From Bacteroidales bacterium (GTDB lineage: Bacteria; Bacteroidota; Bacteroidia; Bacteroidales; F082): a DNA stretch of 45,141 nt. Below are positions 26,073-34,516 of this stretch, piece by piece. Position 1 is the first letter of the stretch. Each line of letters starts with the position of its first letter. The notes below the pieces were generated by a model that searched no databases, was not told the DNA's origin, and saw only the letters and a program-made list of their open reading frames with translations. The stretch covers positions 1 to 45,141 of the forward strand of contig JAEEJS010000045.1 in the NCBI GenBank assembly GCA_016282015.1. Direction: 5' to 3'. The translations under genes were made by a program, and so were the position numbers.

Positions 26073-26080
26073 TATTTTTG
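26073..26080 (+). promoter_or_regulatory. -7 box of sprE
   Basis: TATTTTTG fits TAnnTTTG; start near 26087 gives a leader of about 20 nt before the ATG at 26108. A -33 element at the normal distance is not obvious. Confidence 0.5.
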
Positions 26081-26107
26081 CAGTTTCGGACGGAAAATAA
26101 ACTGGAA

Positions 26108-28792
26108 ATGAAGGTAAAGTCAATAAGGATATTTGGAATATTAGCTATATTGCTGGCTATCATCACGTTGGCTTCGTGTTCCACAAAAAAGAACAAATGG
26201 AACAGACGAGTGTGGCACAACATGACAAGCCACTATAATGTGTGGTGGAACGGCAACCAGAGCATATTGGAGGGAGAAAAGGTGTTGCGGGAGTCTGTAC
26301 AGGACGACTACACCAAGACTTTACGCGTGTTCAACTACGGTACCAAGGAAAACGCCCTCGCGCTTAACCAGCAGATGGACCGTGCCATAGAGAAGGACGC
26401 CATCTGCGTGCAGAAGCACTCCATGCGCTTCAACAACACCGAGTACGTGCGCTGGATAGACGACGCCTTCATCGATATGGGAAGAGCCCATTTCTACAAG
26501 CAAGACTACGTGCCGGCACGACGCACCTTCGACTATGCTGCCACACAGTTCCGCGGCAGCAAAGACCGCTTCACCGCCACCCTGTGGCTGGCAAAGGTCT
26601 ACATAGAGACCAAACAGTTTGAGAAGGCCGAGGCCATGCTGCAGTCGCTGCTGGTGGCCACCGACACCGACGATACCAAGATTCCGGCTTACGTGCGCAC
26701 CAACATCGATTTGGTCTACGCCGACTATTACATAGCCATGGGCAAGGAAAACGAGGCCGTGCGTTATCTGCGCAGCGCCCTGATCACTGCCAGAGGCAAG
26801 TACTACAAGTCGCGCGCCATGTTCATACTCGGTCAGATCTATCAGCATCAGAACGACAAGCCGCGCGCCACCGAGCAGTTCAAGAACGTCATCAAAAAAC
26901 ACCCGTCATACGAGATGACATTCGAGGCACAGATGAACCTGGCACGCTGCTACGACGCCGACACGGCCACCATCATGAAGATGCTCAACAAGATGCTGAA
27001 AGACGTCAAGAACTCAGACTACAAAGACCGCATCTACTACGCCATGGCTGACGTGGCACTGGACAACAACAACGAGCCCGACGGCATCAAGTATCTCAGA
27101 AAATCGGTGGCTGCAAGCCGCAACAACAATACTCAGAAAGTGAAGTCGTCTCTCGACGCCGCCACTTTGCTTTTCAGCAACAGCGACTACGTGCTCAGCC
27201 AGGCTTACTACGACACAGCCGTCATGACCATGGACCGCAGATATCCGGGCTATGACAGCCTGCTCAACCTTTCGGTCATGCTCACCGACCTGGTCAGTAA
27301 CCTTACGGTTTACGAGTTGCAGGACAGTCTGCTGCGCCTCTCCGAGATGGACACCATACACCTCTATGCCATCATCGACCAAGTGATAGAAGAGTACAAA
27401 GAGGAGCAGGAGCGCATCAAGAGAGAGGAAGAGATAGCGGCCCAGATAGCCCTCAACGGAGGCAACGAGAAGCCCGAGTCTGTGGCCCCGACCAACACCG
27501 GCAGCTGGTATTTCTACAACACCCAGACCCGCAACCGCGGCATGAATGAGTTCCGCACCAGATGGGGCAACCGTATACTCGAAGACTATTGGTTCATCTC
27601 CAACAAACCGGCACTTGAAATCCCGGAAGAGCCTTTCGAGGAGCTCACCGACGAGCAAATCAAGATGCTCACCAACGAAGAGCGTGACGAGTACTACAGA
27701 CGTCTCAACGGCGGAGCCGCGACCATAGACACCGTGCAATACACCGAACTCGACAGAGGCTACTACCTCCGTCAGATTCCGTTCAAGAAGAGTCAGAAAG
27801 ACGAGGCCAACAGCCAGATTGCCGAGGCTCTCAACAATATAGGCTTCATCTACTACAACGACCTTCAGGACTACCCGCGCTCCATCGAAGCCTTCACCGA
27901 GTTGTGCGAGCGTTACCCCGACAACTCCAACGAAGTGGCTGCCTGGTATTATCTGTACAAGATGCACAGCGTCCGCAAGGAGACGGCAGAGGCCGAGACA
28001 TACAAGAATCAGGTGCTTACCAAGTATCCCGATTCAAATCAGGCCAAAATCATACTCGACCCGGATTATTTCGTGAAAGCTCACGAGAAGGGCGCCGAGG
28101 CCGAACAGCTGTATTCAAAGACTTACGAGGCCTATCAGAACGGTCAGTACCAGCGTGTGATGATGAACACACGCCGTGCCCGCGAGCTCTATGCCAACGA
28201 CACCCTCTACATGCCTCGCTTCGAGTTCCTCAACGCGGTGTCGCTGGGTTATGTCGAGGTGGTCGACTCCATGGCCTACGCCTTGCTGCGACTCATTCAG
28301 ACCTATCCTGAAAGCAGCATCAAGCCGTTCGCCTTGGACGTGCTGCTGGCAGCCAACGACATGTACGACCTGGGTCTCAACATCGAAAGCGCCCGTCCTA
28401 AGGATGATAAGGAGGCGGAAAAGGAATATCCTTACACCTTCAAGCCTAACGATGAGTATTACGTAGTGATAGTGTGCAACAAGAGCGTGCGCGTCAACCC
28501 GTTGAAGGTGCGTCTGGGCGACTTCAATAAAAACAACTTCCGCATGGACCAGCTAAAGGTTAAAAACGTCATGCTAAACCGTGATGACGCCCTCCTGACC
28601 ATAGAGAAGTTTGAGAACCTCGACAAGGCCCTCGATTATCACACCTCACTCTTCCTCACGGATTACGTGTTCGGAGGCATTAACGAAGAAAATTATAAAG
28701 TTTTGGAAATCTCGATATCCAACTACCCTATCTTCTACGAACAGAAGAATGTAGATGAATATTTGGAATTCTGGCATCAATATAACAAGTAA
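26108..28792 (+). CDS. sprE: T9SS lipoprotein SprE/PorW (TPR)
   Basis: An 894-residue lipoprotein (lipobox TLASCSTK) with TPR repeats in the first ~300 residues (for example GRAHFYKQDYVPARRTFDYAA and AMLQSLLVATD), and a further TPR region after residue 560 (ALNNIGFIYYNDLQDYPRSIEAF). The start region NMTSHYNVWWNGNQS is a family marker of SprE/PorW. PorW links the PorK-PorN ring to the outer-membrane translocon. The ATG at 26108 gives the signal peptide; the longer open frame upstream overlaps dnaX and is not real. It leads a plus-strand operon with bactofilin 4 nt downstream. Confidence 0.88.
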   Translation: MKVKSIRIFGILAILLAIITLASCSTKKNKWNRRVWHNMTSHYNVWWNGNQSILEGEKVLRESVQDDYTKTLRVFNYGTKENALALNQQMDRAIEKDAICVQKHSMRFNNTEYVRWIDDAFIDMGRAHFYKQDYVPARRTFDYAATQFRGSKDRFTATLWLAKVYIETKQFEKAEAMLQSLLVATDTDDTKIPAYVRTNIDLVYADYYIAMGKENEAVRYLRSALITARGKYYKSRAMFILGQIYQHQNDKPRATEQFKNVIKKHPSYEMTFEAQMNLARCYDADTATIMKMLNKMLKDVKNSDYKDRIYYAMADVALDNNNEPDGIKYLRKSVAASRNNNTQKVKSSLDAATLLFSNSDYVLSQAYYDTAVMTMDRRYPGYDSLLNLSVMLTDLVSNLTVYELQDSLLRLSEMDTIHLYAIIDQVIEEYKEEQERIKREEEIAAQIALNGGNEKPESVAPTNTGSWYFYNTQTRNRGMNEFRTRWGNRILEDYWFISNKPALEIPEEPFEELTDEQIKMLTNEERDEYYRRLNGGAATIDTVQYTELDRGYYLRQIPFKKSQKDEANSQIAEALNNIGFIYYNDLQDYPRSIEAFTELCERYPDNSNEVAAWYYLYKMHSVRKETAEAETYKNQVLTKYPDSNQAKIILDPDYFVKAHEKGAEAEQLYSKTYEAYQNGQYQRVMMNTRRARELYANDTLYMPRFEFLNAVSLGYVEVVDSMAYALLRLIQTYPESSIKPFALDVLLAANDMYDLGLNIESARPKDDKEAEKEYPYTFKPNDEYYVVIVCNKSVRVNPLKVRLGDFNKNNFRMDQLKVKNVMLNRDDALLTIEKFENLDKALDYHTSLFLTDYVFGGINEENYKVLEISISNYPIFYEQKNVDEYLEFWHQYNK

Positions 28793-28796
28793 AACA

Positions 28797-29162
28797 ATGA
28801 GTGCAAATCAACAGGAAACATCGGTAAGAAACAACCTTATCGGCAATGGTACAACCATTAAGGGCGAAATCATCGCTTCAGGTGATGTCCGTATTGACGG
28901 CACAATCATCGGAACAGTAAAGTCAAGCGGCAAAATCATAATCGGCCAGCAAGGCGTTGTGGAAGGCGATTTGATGTGCAACAGCACAGACGTATCGGGC
29001 CGTGTCAAAGGAACCATCAGAGTGGACGAGCTGACATCGCTTAAGTCAACCTCACGCATTGAGGCTGAGCTTTACACCAAGCAGCTGTTCATTGAGGTGG
29101 GCGCCATCTTCACAGGTAAGTGCGAAATGTCGCAGCAGATGACCGAAGCCCCAAAGAAATAA
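28797..29162 (+). CDS. Bactofilin (polymer-forming cytoskeletal protein)
   Basis: A 121-residue protein of the bactofilin family, with a right-handed beta-helix core made of short repeats (GTTIKGEIIASGDVRIDG, IGTVKSSGKIIIG, VVEGDLMCNS and so on) and disordered ends. Such proteins polymerise and scaffold envelope enzymes. The ATG at 28797 is 4 nt after the sprE stop, so the start at 28755 (inside sprE) is rejected. Length matches family members. Confidence 0.92.
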   Translation: MSANQQETSVRNNLIGNGTTIKGEIIASGDVRIDGTIIGTVKSSGKIIIGQQGVVEGDLMCNSTDVSGRVKGTIRVDELTSLKSTSRIEAELYTKQLFIEVGAIFTGKCEMSQQMTEAPKK

Positions 29163-29165
29163 GGC

Positions 29166-29552
29166 ATGAAACTTGACTCGAAAGATTCGAAATTCTTGTC
29201 ACATTTATGCATACTGACAGCCGTAGTAACCGGCGCGTCCATAGCTGTGCGTAATTCACTGACAGTGTGGTGGCCAGCCATATTGCTGTTTTTCTTCATA
29301 GTCAGCATTCTGGTATATTTCCTCAGCATGAGGGCCAGAAGAAAAGACATGAGGAAATTCGCCAATTTCTACATGGCTTCCACCGTGGTGAAGATGATAC
29401 TCTATCTGACCATCATCTTCGTCTATGTATTGAATTTCAAGGAAGACGGCAAGCGTTTTGCAATCACTTTCCTCATTTACTATTTGATATACAGCGTGTT
29501 TGAGACATTCAAACTCGCAAAAAAAGAAAAAAAGAAAATTGATGGAGAATAA
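29166..29552 (+). CDS. Small membrane protein, AtpI-like
   Basis: A 128-residue protein with four hydrophobic segments (about 14-28, 34-55, 70-90 and 95-112) and a lysine-rich end. The segment pattern and the [23 protein letters not shown] part resemble the small membrane proteins that precede ATP synthase operons (AtpI-like) in Bacteroidetes. Here no ATP synthase gene follows; instead folE starts 11 nt before this gene's end. The function is not established. Confidence 0.6.
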   Translation: MKLDSKDSKFLSHLCILTAVVTGASIAVRNSLTVWWPAILLFFFIVSILVYFLSMRARRKDMRKFANFYMASTVVKMILYLTIIFVYVLNFKEDGKRFAITFLIYYLIYSVFETFKLAKKEKKKIDGE

Positions 29553-30156
29553 CGAACTCATCGGTTACGAAAAGATAGAGCATTTCAATCCGGAACGCAC
29601 ACAGAAACTGGCCGAGCACTACAGAGCCATACTTTCGCTCCTGGGCGAGAATCCCGACCGCGAAGGTCTGCAGAAAACCCCGTTGCGAGTGGCCAAGTCC
29701 ATGCAGTTTCTCACTCAGGGATACAACATGGACCCTATGGACATACTGCTCTCGGCACGATTCAAGGAGGACTACCGCCAGATGGTGATAGTTAAAGACA
29801 TTGAGCTTTTCGCACTTTGCGAGCATCACATGATTCCGTTCATCGGTAAGGCGCATGTGGCCTACATCCCCAACGGTTACATCACAGGCTTGAGCAAGAT
29901 AGCCAGAGTGGTGGAGGTTTACGCCCGCCGTCTGCAGGTGCAGGAACGCCTGACCACCCAAATCAAGGAAGCCATCAACGAGGCTTTGCATCCGCTGGGA
30001 GTGGCTGTGGTGATCGAAGCCAAACACCTCTGCATGTGCATGCGTGGTGTGCAGAAGCAGAACTCCGTAACCACAACTTCCGATTTCATCGGAGCCTTCG
30101 AGCGCAGCGAAACCCGACAGGAGTTTTTGAATTTATTGGGAAAAGACCTGCACTAA
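29542..30156 (+). CDS. folE: GTP cyclohydrolase I
   Basis: A 204-residue enzyme that makes 7,8-dihydroneopterin triphosphate from GTP, the first step of folate synthesis. Zinc ligands visible in [10 protein letters not shown] and in [33 protein letters not shown] is the family's N-terminal signature. The ATG at 29542 is chosen because it is the usual N-terminal length; an in-frame start at 29500 would lie deep in the preceding gene. It overlaps that gene by 11 nt. Confidence 0.96.
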   Translation: MENNELIGYEKIEHFNPERTQKLAEHYRAILSLLGENPDREGLQKTPLRVAKSMQFLTQGYNMDPMDILLSARFKEDYRQMVIVKDIELFALCEHHMIPFIGKAHVAYIPNGYITGLSKIARVVEVYARRLQVQERLTTQIKEAINEALHPLGVAVVIEAKHLCMCMRGVQKQNSVTTTSDFIGAFERSETRQEFLNLLGKDLH

Positions 30157-30191
30157 CTGAGAATTTGAAGTAGAAGTTTTTAAAAAATTAT

Positions 30192-31070
30192 ATGAAAGCA
30201 TACGTTTTTCCCGGACAGGGAGCACAATTTGTGGGAATGGGTAAGGATCTTTACGACAGATTCCCAAAGGCCAAGGAAATGTTCTCCAAGGCCAACGACA
30301 TTTTAAAATTCAACATCACCGACATAATGTTTGAGGGTACAGACGAGGATTTGCGTCAGACCAAGGTCACTCAGCCTGCCATTTTCCTCCATTCAGTGAT
30401 TTTGGCAGCCATGCTTGAGGATTTCAAGCCTGACATGGTCGCTGGACACTCATTGGGTGAGTTCTCGGCATTGGTCGCCAACCGCACCCTCACTTTCGAG
30501 GACGGTTTGAAACTCGTCTACCAGCGTGCCATGGCCATGCAGAAAGCCTGCGACGCCAACCCGGGCACTATGGCTGCCATTATCAACCTTGAGGACGACA
30601 AGATCACCTCTATCTGCAATAGCATTGACGAGGTGGTTGTTCCAGCCAACTTCAACAGTCCAGGCCAGGTGGTCATCTCGGGTAGCCTTAAAGGTGTTGA
30701 GATAGCCTGCGAAAAGATGAAAGAAGCCGGCGCAAAACGCGCTCTGCCTTTGAAAGTGGGCGGCGCTTTCCACAGCCCTCTGATGGAACCTGCACGCGAA
30801 GAACTCGCCGAGGCCATACAGAAGACCAAGTTCGTGCGCGGTATTTGTCCTGTTTACCAGAATGTCACAGGTCAGGCCGTCAATGATCCTGAGATAATCA
30901 AAGCCAACCTCATCAAGCAGCTCACCTCACCGGTGTGCTGGACACAGACCATGGGCAACATGATTGCAGCTGGTGTCAACGAGGTTATTGAAGTGGGTCC
31001 TGGCACAGTGCTTCAGGGTCTCTTCAAGAGAATGAGCACCAGTATTGAATTGTCAAGCGCCGCCATCTGA
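30192..31070 (+). CDS. fabD: Malonyl-CoA-ACP transacylase
   Basis: A 292-residue enzyme that loads malonyl groups on ACP for fatty-acid synthesis. The N-terminal FPGQGAQFVGMG and the nucleophile motif GHSLGEFSALV (Ser about 91) are present, and the catalytic His is in GGAFHSPLM. It lies 35 nt after folE and its TGA overlaps the ATG of the S41 protease (TGATG). Other fatty-acid genes are not adjacent. Confidence 0.96.
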   Translation: MKAYVFPGQGAQFVGMGKDLYDRFPKAKEMFSKANDILKFNITDIMFEGTDEDLRQTKVTQPAIFLHSVILAAMLEDFKPDMVAGHSLGEFSALVANRTLTFEDGLKLVYQRAMAMQKACDANPGTMAAIINLEDDKITSICNSIDEVVVPANFNSPGQVVISGSLKGVEIACEKMKEAGAKRALPLKVGGAFHSPLMEPAREELAEAIQKTKFVRGICPVYQNVTGQAVNDPEIIKANLIKQLTSPVCWTQTMGNMIAAGVNEVIEVGPGTVLQGLFKRMSTSIELSSAAI

Positions 31071-32656
31071 TGAAGCGTCGCTATCTGACACCGTTTTTTC
31101 TCGCTTTGGCAGTGGCATTCGGCGTACTGCTGGGCATAGTCATAGCACGTTCCGACAACGCCAACAAGTCCTTTATTAATAAAGGTGGCGGAATGAACCT
31201 TGTCGACAAGGTGCTTTATCTGCTGCAGAATGACTATGTCGACACAGTCAATATCGACAAGCTGCAGGTGGCTGCAGTTACCAAAGTCATAGACGAGATG
31301 GACCCGCACAGCGAGTATTTCGAGCCGGAAATCTTGGAAGAAGTAAACGAAGACCTGCAGGGCAGCTTCGAGGGCATAGGCGTCACTTTCAGGATAGAAA
31401 AAGACACCACCACTATCATCAACACCATCAAGGGAGGACCTTCCGAAAAGGTGGGCATACGGGCAGGCGACAGGATAGTTTACGTGGGTGACAGCCTTTT
31501 TGTGGGCAAAAACATCAACAATAACAAGGTGATGAAAGCCCTCAAGGGCCCACGCGGCACCAAGGTCGACGTGAAGATTTACCGCAGAGGAGTCGAAGAC
31601 CTGCTGGATTTCACCATCACCCGCGACGTGATACCCACCTACAGCGTGGATGTGGCCTATATGATCAATGAGACAACAGGCTACATCAAGCTGCAGAAGT
31701 TCATAGCCACCTCGCACAAGGAGTTTGTGAATGCCGTCAAGAAGCTTCAGAAAGAAGGCATGCAGGAGCTGATATTCGACCTTCGTGACAACAGCGGAGG
31801 CTATCTGGTGGAAGCCGTCGACATAGCCGACGAGTTCCTGCCCAAAGGCAGCCTCATAGTCTACACTCAGGGCGAGCACCGTGACCGGCAGTATATATTC
31901 GCGCGCCGGCACGGAATGTTGGAAGAGACACCGGTTAAGATACTGATAGACGAAGGTTCGGCATCAGCATCGGAGATTGTAGCCGGCGCGCTCCAGGACA
32001 ACGACCGAGGCACCATCATAGGACGCCGTTCCTTCGGCAAAGGCCTGGTGCAGGAACAGTTCGACCTGGGAGGCGGAGCCGGGCTGCGTCTGACTGTGGC
32101 GCGTTACTACACCCCTACCGGACGCTGCATACAGAAGCCTTACGACGGCGACCGCGAAAAATACCTCTATGAGTCGTACGACCGCTACACCACAGGCGAG
32201 ATGTTCAGCGCCGACAGCATACACTTCGCCGACTCGCTCAAGTACGTCACTCCAGGCGGCAAGGTGGTTTACGGAGGCGGTGGCATAATGCCAGACGTGT
32301 ACGTGCCTCTGAAACAGGATTCCACCGAGTATTTCTTCAACAAGATAGTCAATGCAAGCATAGTGTTCCAGTATGCCTTCGATTATTCCGACGCGCATAG
32401 GGATGAGCTGTTGAGATACGGCGACGAGAAGAACTTTGACAAGAGCTTCAAGTTCACCGACAAGATGTGGAACGACATACTCAAGCAGGCCGACAAGAAA
32501 AAACTCACAGGTACCGACGAGCAGAAAGCAGTAGCCAAGACGAAGACCGCTCAGCTATGCAAAGCATACATTGCCAGGGATATTTTCGGCGACGAGGCCT
32601 TCTATCCGATATACGAGCAAATGGACGATATTTTGCAGGAAGCATTAAAAAATTAA
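31070..32656 (+). CDS. S41 family C-terminal processing protease (CtpA type)
   Basis: A 528-residue periplasmic serine protease anchored by one N-terminal helix (MKRRYLTPFFLALAVAFGVLLG). It has a PDZ domain (about 90-175; GIGVTFRIEKDTTTIINTI, KVGIRAGDRIVYVGD) and a catalytic core with DEGSASASEIVAGAL (Ser) and GRRSFGKGLVQ (Lys). Function in processing exported proteins is inferred from the family; a role with T9SS is possible but not shown. Its start overlaps the fabD stop. Confidence 0.92.
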   Translation: MKRRYLTPFFLALAVAFGVLLGIVIARSDNANKSFINKGGGMNLVDKVLYLLQNDYVDTVNIDKLQVAAVTKVIDEMDPHSEYFEPEILEEVNEDLQGSFEGIGVTFRIEKDTTTIINTIKGGPSEKVGIRAGDRIVYVGDSLFVGKNINNNKVMKALKGPRGTKVDVKIYRRGVEDLLDFTITRDVIPTYSVDVAYMINETTGYIKLQKFIATSHKEFVNAVKKLQKEGMQELIFDLRDNSGGYLVEAVDIADEFLPKGSLIVYTQGEHRDRQYIFARRHGMLEETPVKILIDEGSASASEIVAGALQDNDRGTIIGRRSFGKGLVQEQFDLGGGAGLRLTVARYYTPTGRCIQKPYDGDREKYLYESYDRYTTGEMFSADSIHFADSLKYVTPGGKVVYGGGGIMPDVYVPLKQDSTEYFFNKIVNASIVFQYAFDYSDAHRDELLRYGDEKNFDKSFKFTDKMWNDILKQADKKKLTGTDEQKAVAKTKTAQLCKAYIARDIFGDEAFYPIYEQMDDILQEALKN

Positions 32657-32659
32657 TTT

Positions 32660-32693
32660 TTTGTAATTTGTAACAAAAATTTTTCTAATTTTG
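32660..32693 (+). promoter_or_regulatory. Promoter of the YceD-rpmF operon
   Basis: TTTG (32660-32663) and TAATTTTG (32686-32693) are 22 nt apart, an ideal promoter. The start near 32699 leaves a leader of about 13 nt before the ATG at 32712. The in-frame TTG at 32691 lies in the -7 box. Confidence 0.75.
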
Positions 32694-32711
32694 CAGCCCG
32701 AATTGGGTTTT

Positions 32712-33251
32712 ATGAAAAACGAAGAGCATAACTACACGATTCCATTGGCAGGTTTGCCGTTCGGACATACTGATTATCAATATGTTATCGACGACAATTT
32801 CTTCGCCGAAAGAGAGTACTCCGAAGTGAAAAACGGTGTCGTGAATCTTCATTTGGACGTCGAAAAAATGGAAACAATGTTCGTTTTGACGTTAAAATTT
32901 GAAGGAAAAGTGCTTCTTCAGTGCGACAGATGCGGTGATGACTACGAACAGAAGATAGGCGACTCGGCCGAAATTTACCTGAAATACGGAGCCGAGAAAG
33001 GTGACGAGGACGAAGATGTGATCATCATCACAAAGAACGACAGCGAGTTTGACCTGAGCGATTTGATTTATGAATATATCACACTCTCGCTGCCGATTCA
33101 CCGCACACACGAGAAAGAGAGTCAGTGCAACCAGGAGGCCCTCGAGAAGCTGAAAGGCTATCAGCAGAGCGAAAGCGACACCATGGCTGCCAACGACAAT
33201 CCGGTTTGGAAGGAAATGATGAAGAATTTAAAGGATAAATTAGATAATTAG
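32712..33251 (+). CDS. YceD family protein (DUF177)
   Basis: A 179-residue protein of the DUF177/YceD family, which is linked to ribosomal RNA metabolism and typically sits before rpmF. Signature: a Cys pair in LLQCDRCGDDYEQ and an acidic middle (EKGDEDEDVI), then DLSDLIYEYITLSLPIHRTH. It is 20 nt before rpmF and shares its promoter. The ATG at 32712 is chosen because the ORF start at 32691 is in the promoter. Confidence 0.9.
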   Translation: MKNEEHNYTIPLAGLPFGHTDYQYVIDDNFFAEREYSEVKNGVVNLHLDVEKMETMFVLTLKFEGKVLLQCDRCGDDYEQKIGDSAEIYLKYGAEKGDEDEDVIIITKNDSEFDLSDLIYEYITLSLPIHRTHEKESQCNQEALEKLKGYQQSESDTMAANDNPVWKEMMKNLKDKLDN

Positions 33252-33271
33252 TAATTAAAAAATAGTATAAA

Positions 33272-33460
33272 ATGGCACATCCTAAACGAAGACAGTCTCA
33301 TACAAGAGGCGCTAAGAGAAGAACTCACTACAAAGCTGAGACTCCTACACTGGCAACATGCCCAGTAACAGGCACAATCCATGTTTACCACAGAGCATAC
33401 TACGTTGACGGCGACCTTTATTACAAAGGAAAGCTCGTCATGGAAGGAGCAAAGAAATAA
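33272..33460 (+). CDS. rpmF: 50S ribosomal protein L32
   Basis: A 62-residue ribosomal protein with the basic N-terminus MAHPKRRQSHTRGAKRRTH and a central TCPVTGTIHVYH. The zinc-ribbon has only one cysteine here (Cys31), so the zinc site of L32 is largely absent, as in many Bacteroidetes. It follows YceD by 20 nt and ends at a strong terminator. plsX and fabH, which follow rpmF in many bacteria, are not here. Confidence 0.96.
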   Translation: MAHPKRRQSHTRGAKRRTHYKAETPTLATCPVTGTIHVYHRAYYVDGDLYYKGKLVMEGAKK

Positions 33461-33502
33461 TTAAACAAAGGAAATTTTTTTCATAATCTTTATATTGTTT
33501 TT

Positions 33503-33534
33503 CCCCGCCTTTCGCGTAAAGGTGGGGTTTTTTT
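33503..33534 (+). terminator. Rho-independent terminator after rpmF
   Basis: The stem CCCCGCCTTT/AAAGGTGGGG (33503-33512 and 33518-33527, one G-T pair) is followed by seven T's. It ends the YceD-rpmF operon. Confidence 0.88.
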
Positions 33535-33601
33535 ATTAATTTATTTGCTTTTTCCAAATACTATTTTTATTTTTACACCCTGAAACTTAAAAATTAATAA
33601 T

Positions 33602-34006
33602 ATGAATAAGATTTTATTGGCTTTGCCGGTATTTGCAATTCTGCTTTTTGCCAACGTGCAAAAATGTCAGGCTGAAAACAATGACATGTTTAACAAGGAG
33701 ATCGTCGCCGACACTGTCTATTACCAGATGGTAGATGAATCGCCATCATATCCTGCCGGTCCGGATGCAATTATACAAACCATCAAGAACAATCTTGAAT
33801 ATTCGGGCGATTATAAAGGCAGAGTCATCATACAACTGAAAATTACCAGTGACGGAGTCGTAAGAGATGTTGATCTTTTGAGATTAACTAACGAGCCTTT
33901 GAGACAAGCTCTGAAAAAAGCCTGTAAAAAACTGGATAAATTCAATCCTGGCAAACAAGGAGGAGTACCCGTCAATGCAATATTGATGGTTCCTTTTGCC
34001 ATTTAA
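33602..34006 (+). CDS. Free-standing secreted TonB_C-domain protein
   Basis: A 134-residue exported protein with a signal peptide (MNKILLALPVFAILLFANVQKCQA) and one TonB C-terminal-like domain (SYPAGPDAIIQTIKNN; GRVIIQLKITSDGVVRDV; LDKFNPGKQGGVPV). It closely matches the corresponding part of the M56 sensor downstream (AYPGGPNALVKYVQNN). Even the signal peptide resembles that sensor's last membrane helix (LLTLPLFALLLFAN). It probably arose by duplication of the sensor's C-terminal part. It has no proline-rich spacer or N-terminal TonB anchor, so it is not a classical TonB. Function unknown. Confidence 0.8.
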   Translation: MNKILLALPVFAILLFANVQKCQAENNDMFNKEIVADTVYYQMVDESPSYPAGPDAIIQTIKNNLEYSGDYKGRVIIQLKITSDGVVRDVDLLRLTNEPLRQALKKACKKLDKFNPGKQGGVPVNAILMVPFAI

Positions 34007-34034
34007 TGTAAATTTTTTTCTAATTTTTTACACA

Positions 34035-34063
34035 TATAACACATTGGTTATCAGTGTGTTATA
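34035..34063. repeat. Inverted repeat with 9-bp arms
   Basis: TATAACACA (34035-34043) and TGTGTTATA (34055-34063) are exact complements around an 11-nt centre. It lies 29 nt after the TonB_C gene and may be a weak terminator (no T run follows) or an operator for the downstream BlaI-type repressor. Confidence 0.6.
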
Positions 34064-34078
34064 AAATATTTTCATTTA

Positions 34079-34118
34079 TAACTAAATATTTAGTTACAAC
34101 ATTACAAAATAAGTTGTA
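34079..34118. promoter_or_regulatory. Probable BlaI operator region
   Basis: A perfect 18-bp palindrome TAACTAAATATTTAGTTA (34079-34096) lies upstream of the blaI-like gene. A second dyad, TACAAC (34095-34100) / GTTGTA (34113-34118), resembles the TACA/TGTA half-sites bound by BlaI/MecI proteins and overlaps the -7 box at 34117. Autorepression by the BlaI-like protein is inferred. Confidence 0.55.
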
Positions 34119-34124
34119 TATTTG
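34117..34124 (+). promoter_or_regulatory. -7 box of the blaI-like operon
   Basis: TATATTTG fits TAnnTTTG; start near 34131 leaves a leader of about 24 nt before the ATG at 34154. It overlaps the TACAAC/GTTGTA dyad, as expected for a repressed promoter. Confidence 0.6.
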
Positions 34125-34153
34125 CAGCGTTAATTACTCAAAAAAGACATGAT

Positions 34154-34516
34154 ATGAAAGAGTTAACTAAAGCAGAAGAGCAGGTAATGCAGGTAATTTG
34201 GAAGATTGGCAGCGGTTTTGCCAACGAGATTATGGCGGCGTATCCCGAGCCGAAACCTGCCTACAACACTGTGCTGACTGTGGTCAGGATTTTGGAGAAG
34301 AAAGGCTTTGTGGCGCACGAGACTTTCTGCAAGGCCAACCGCTACTACCCTCTTATCAGTAAAGAGGAGTATTCCGAAAGCTCGCTGAAAGGACTGGTTG
34401 AGAACTATTTCAACAATTCCTATCTCGACTTGGTCTCAGCCTTCGCGAAGAAAGAGAACTTCTCGATGGAGCAAATCGAAGAACTTAAGAAAATGATTGA
34501 AAATATTAAAGAATAA
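34154..34516 (+). CDS. BlaI/MecI/CopY family repressor
   Basis: A 120-residue winged-helix repressor, with the family N-terminus LTKAEEQVMQVIWKIG, the recognition part PAYNTVLTVVRILEKKGFV, and a C-terminal dimer helix. In the family the repressor is cleaved or released when the M56 sensor is activated. Here the sensor gene follows directly, with stop and start sharing a base (TAATG). Palindromes upstream of the gene (34035-34118) are candidate operators. Not necessarily linked to beta-lactam resistance: no beta-lactamase is in the operon. Confidence 0.92.
   Translation: MKELTKAEEQVMQVIWKIGSGFANEIMAAYPEPKPAYNTVLTVVRILEKKGFVAHETFCKANRYYPLISKEEYSESSLKGLVENYFNNSYLDLVSAFAKKENFSMEQIEELKKMIENIKE

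Noticed and set aside
25481..26107. N-terminal extension of the SprE reading frame by 209 codons
   Set aside because: It overlaps dnaX on the other strand and lacks a start with a promoter. The ATG at 26108 gives a proper lipoprotein signal.
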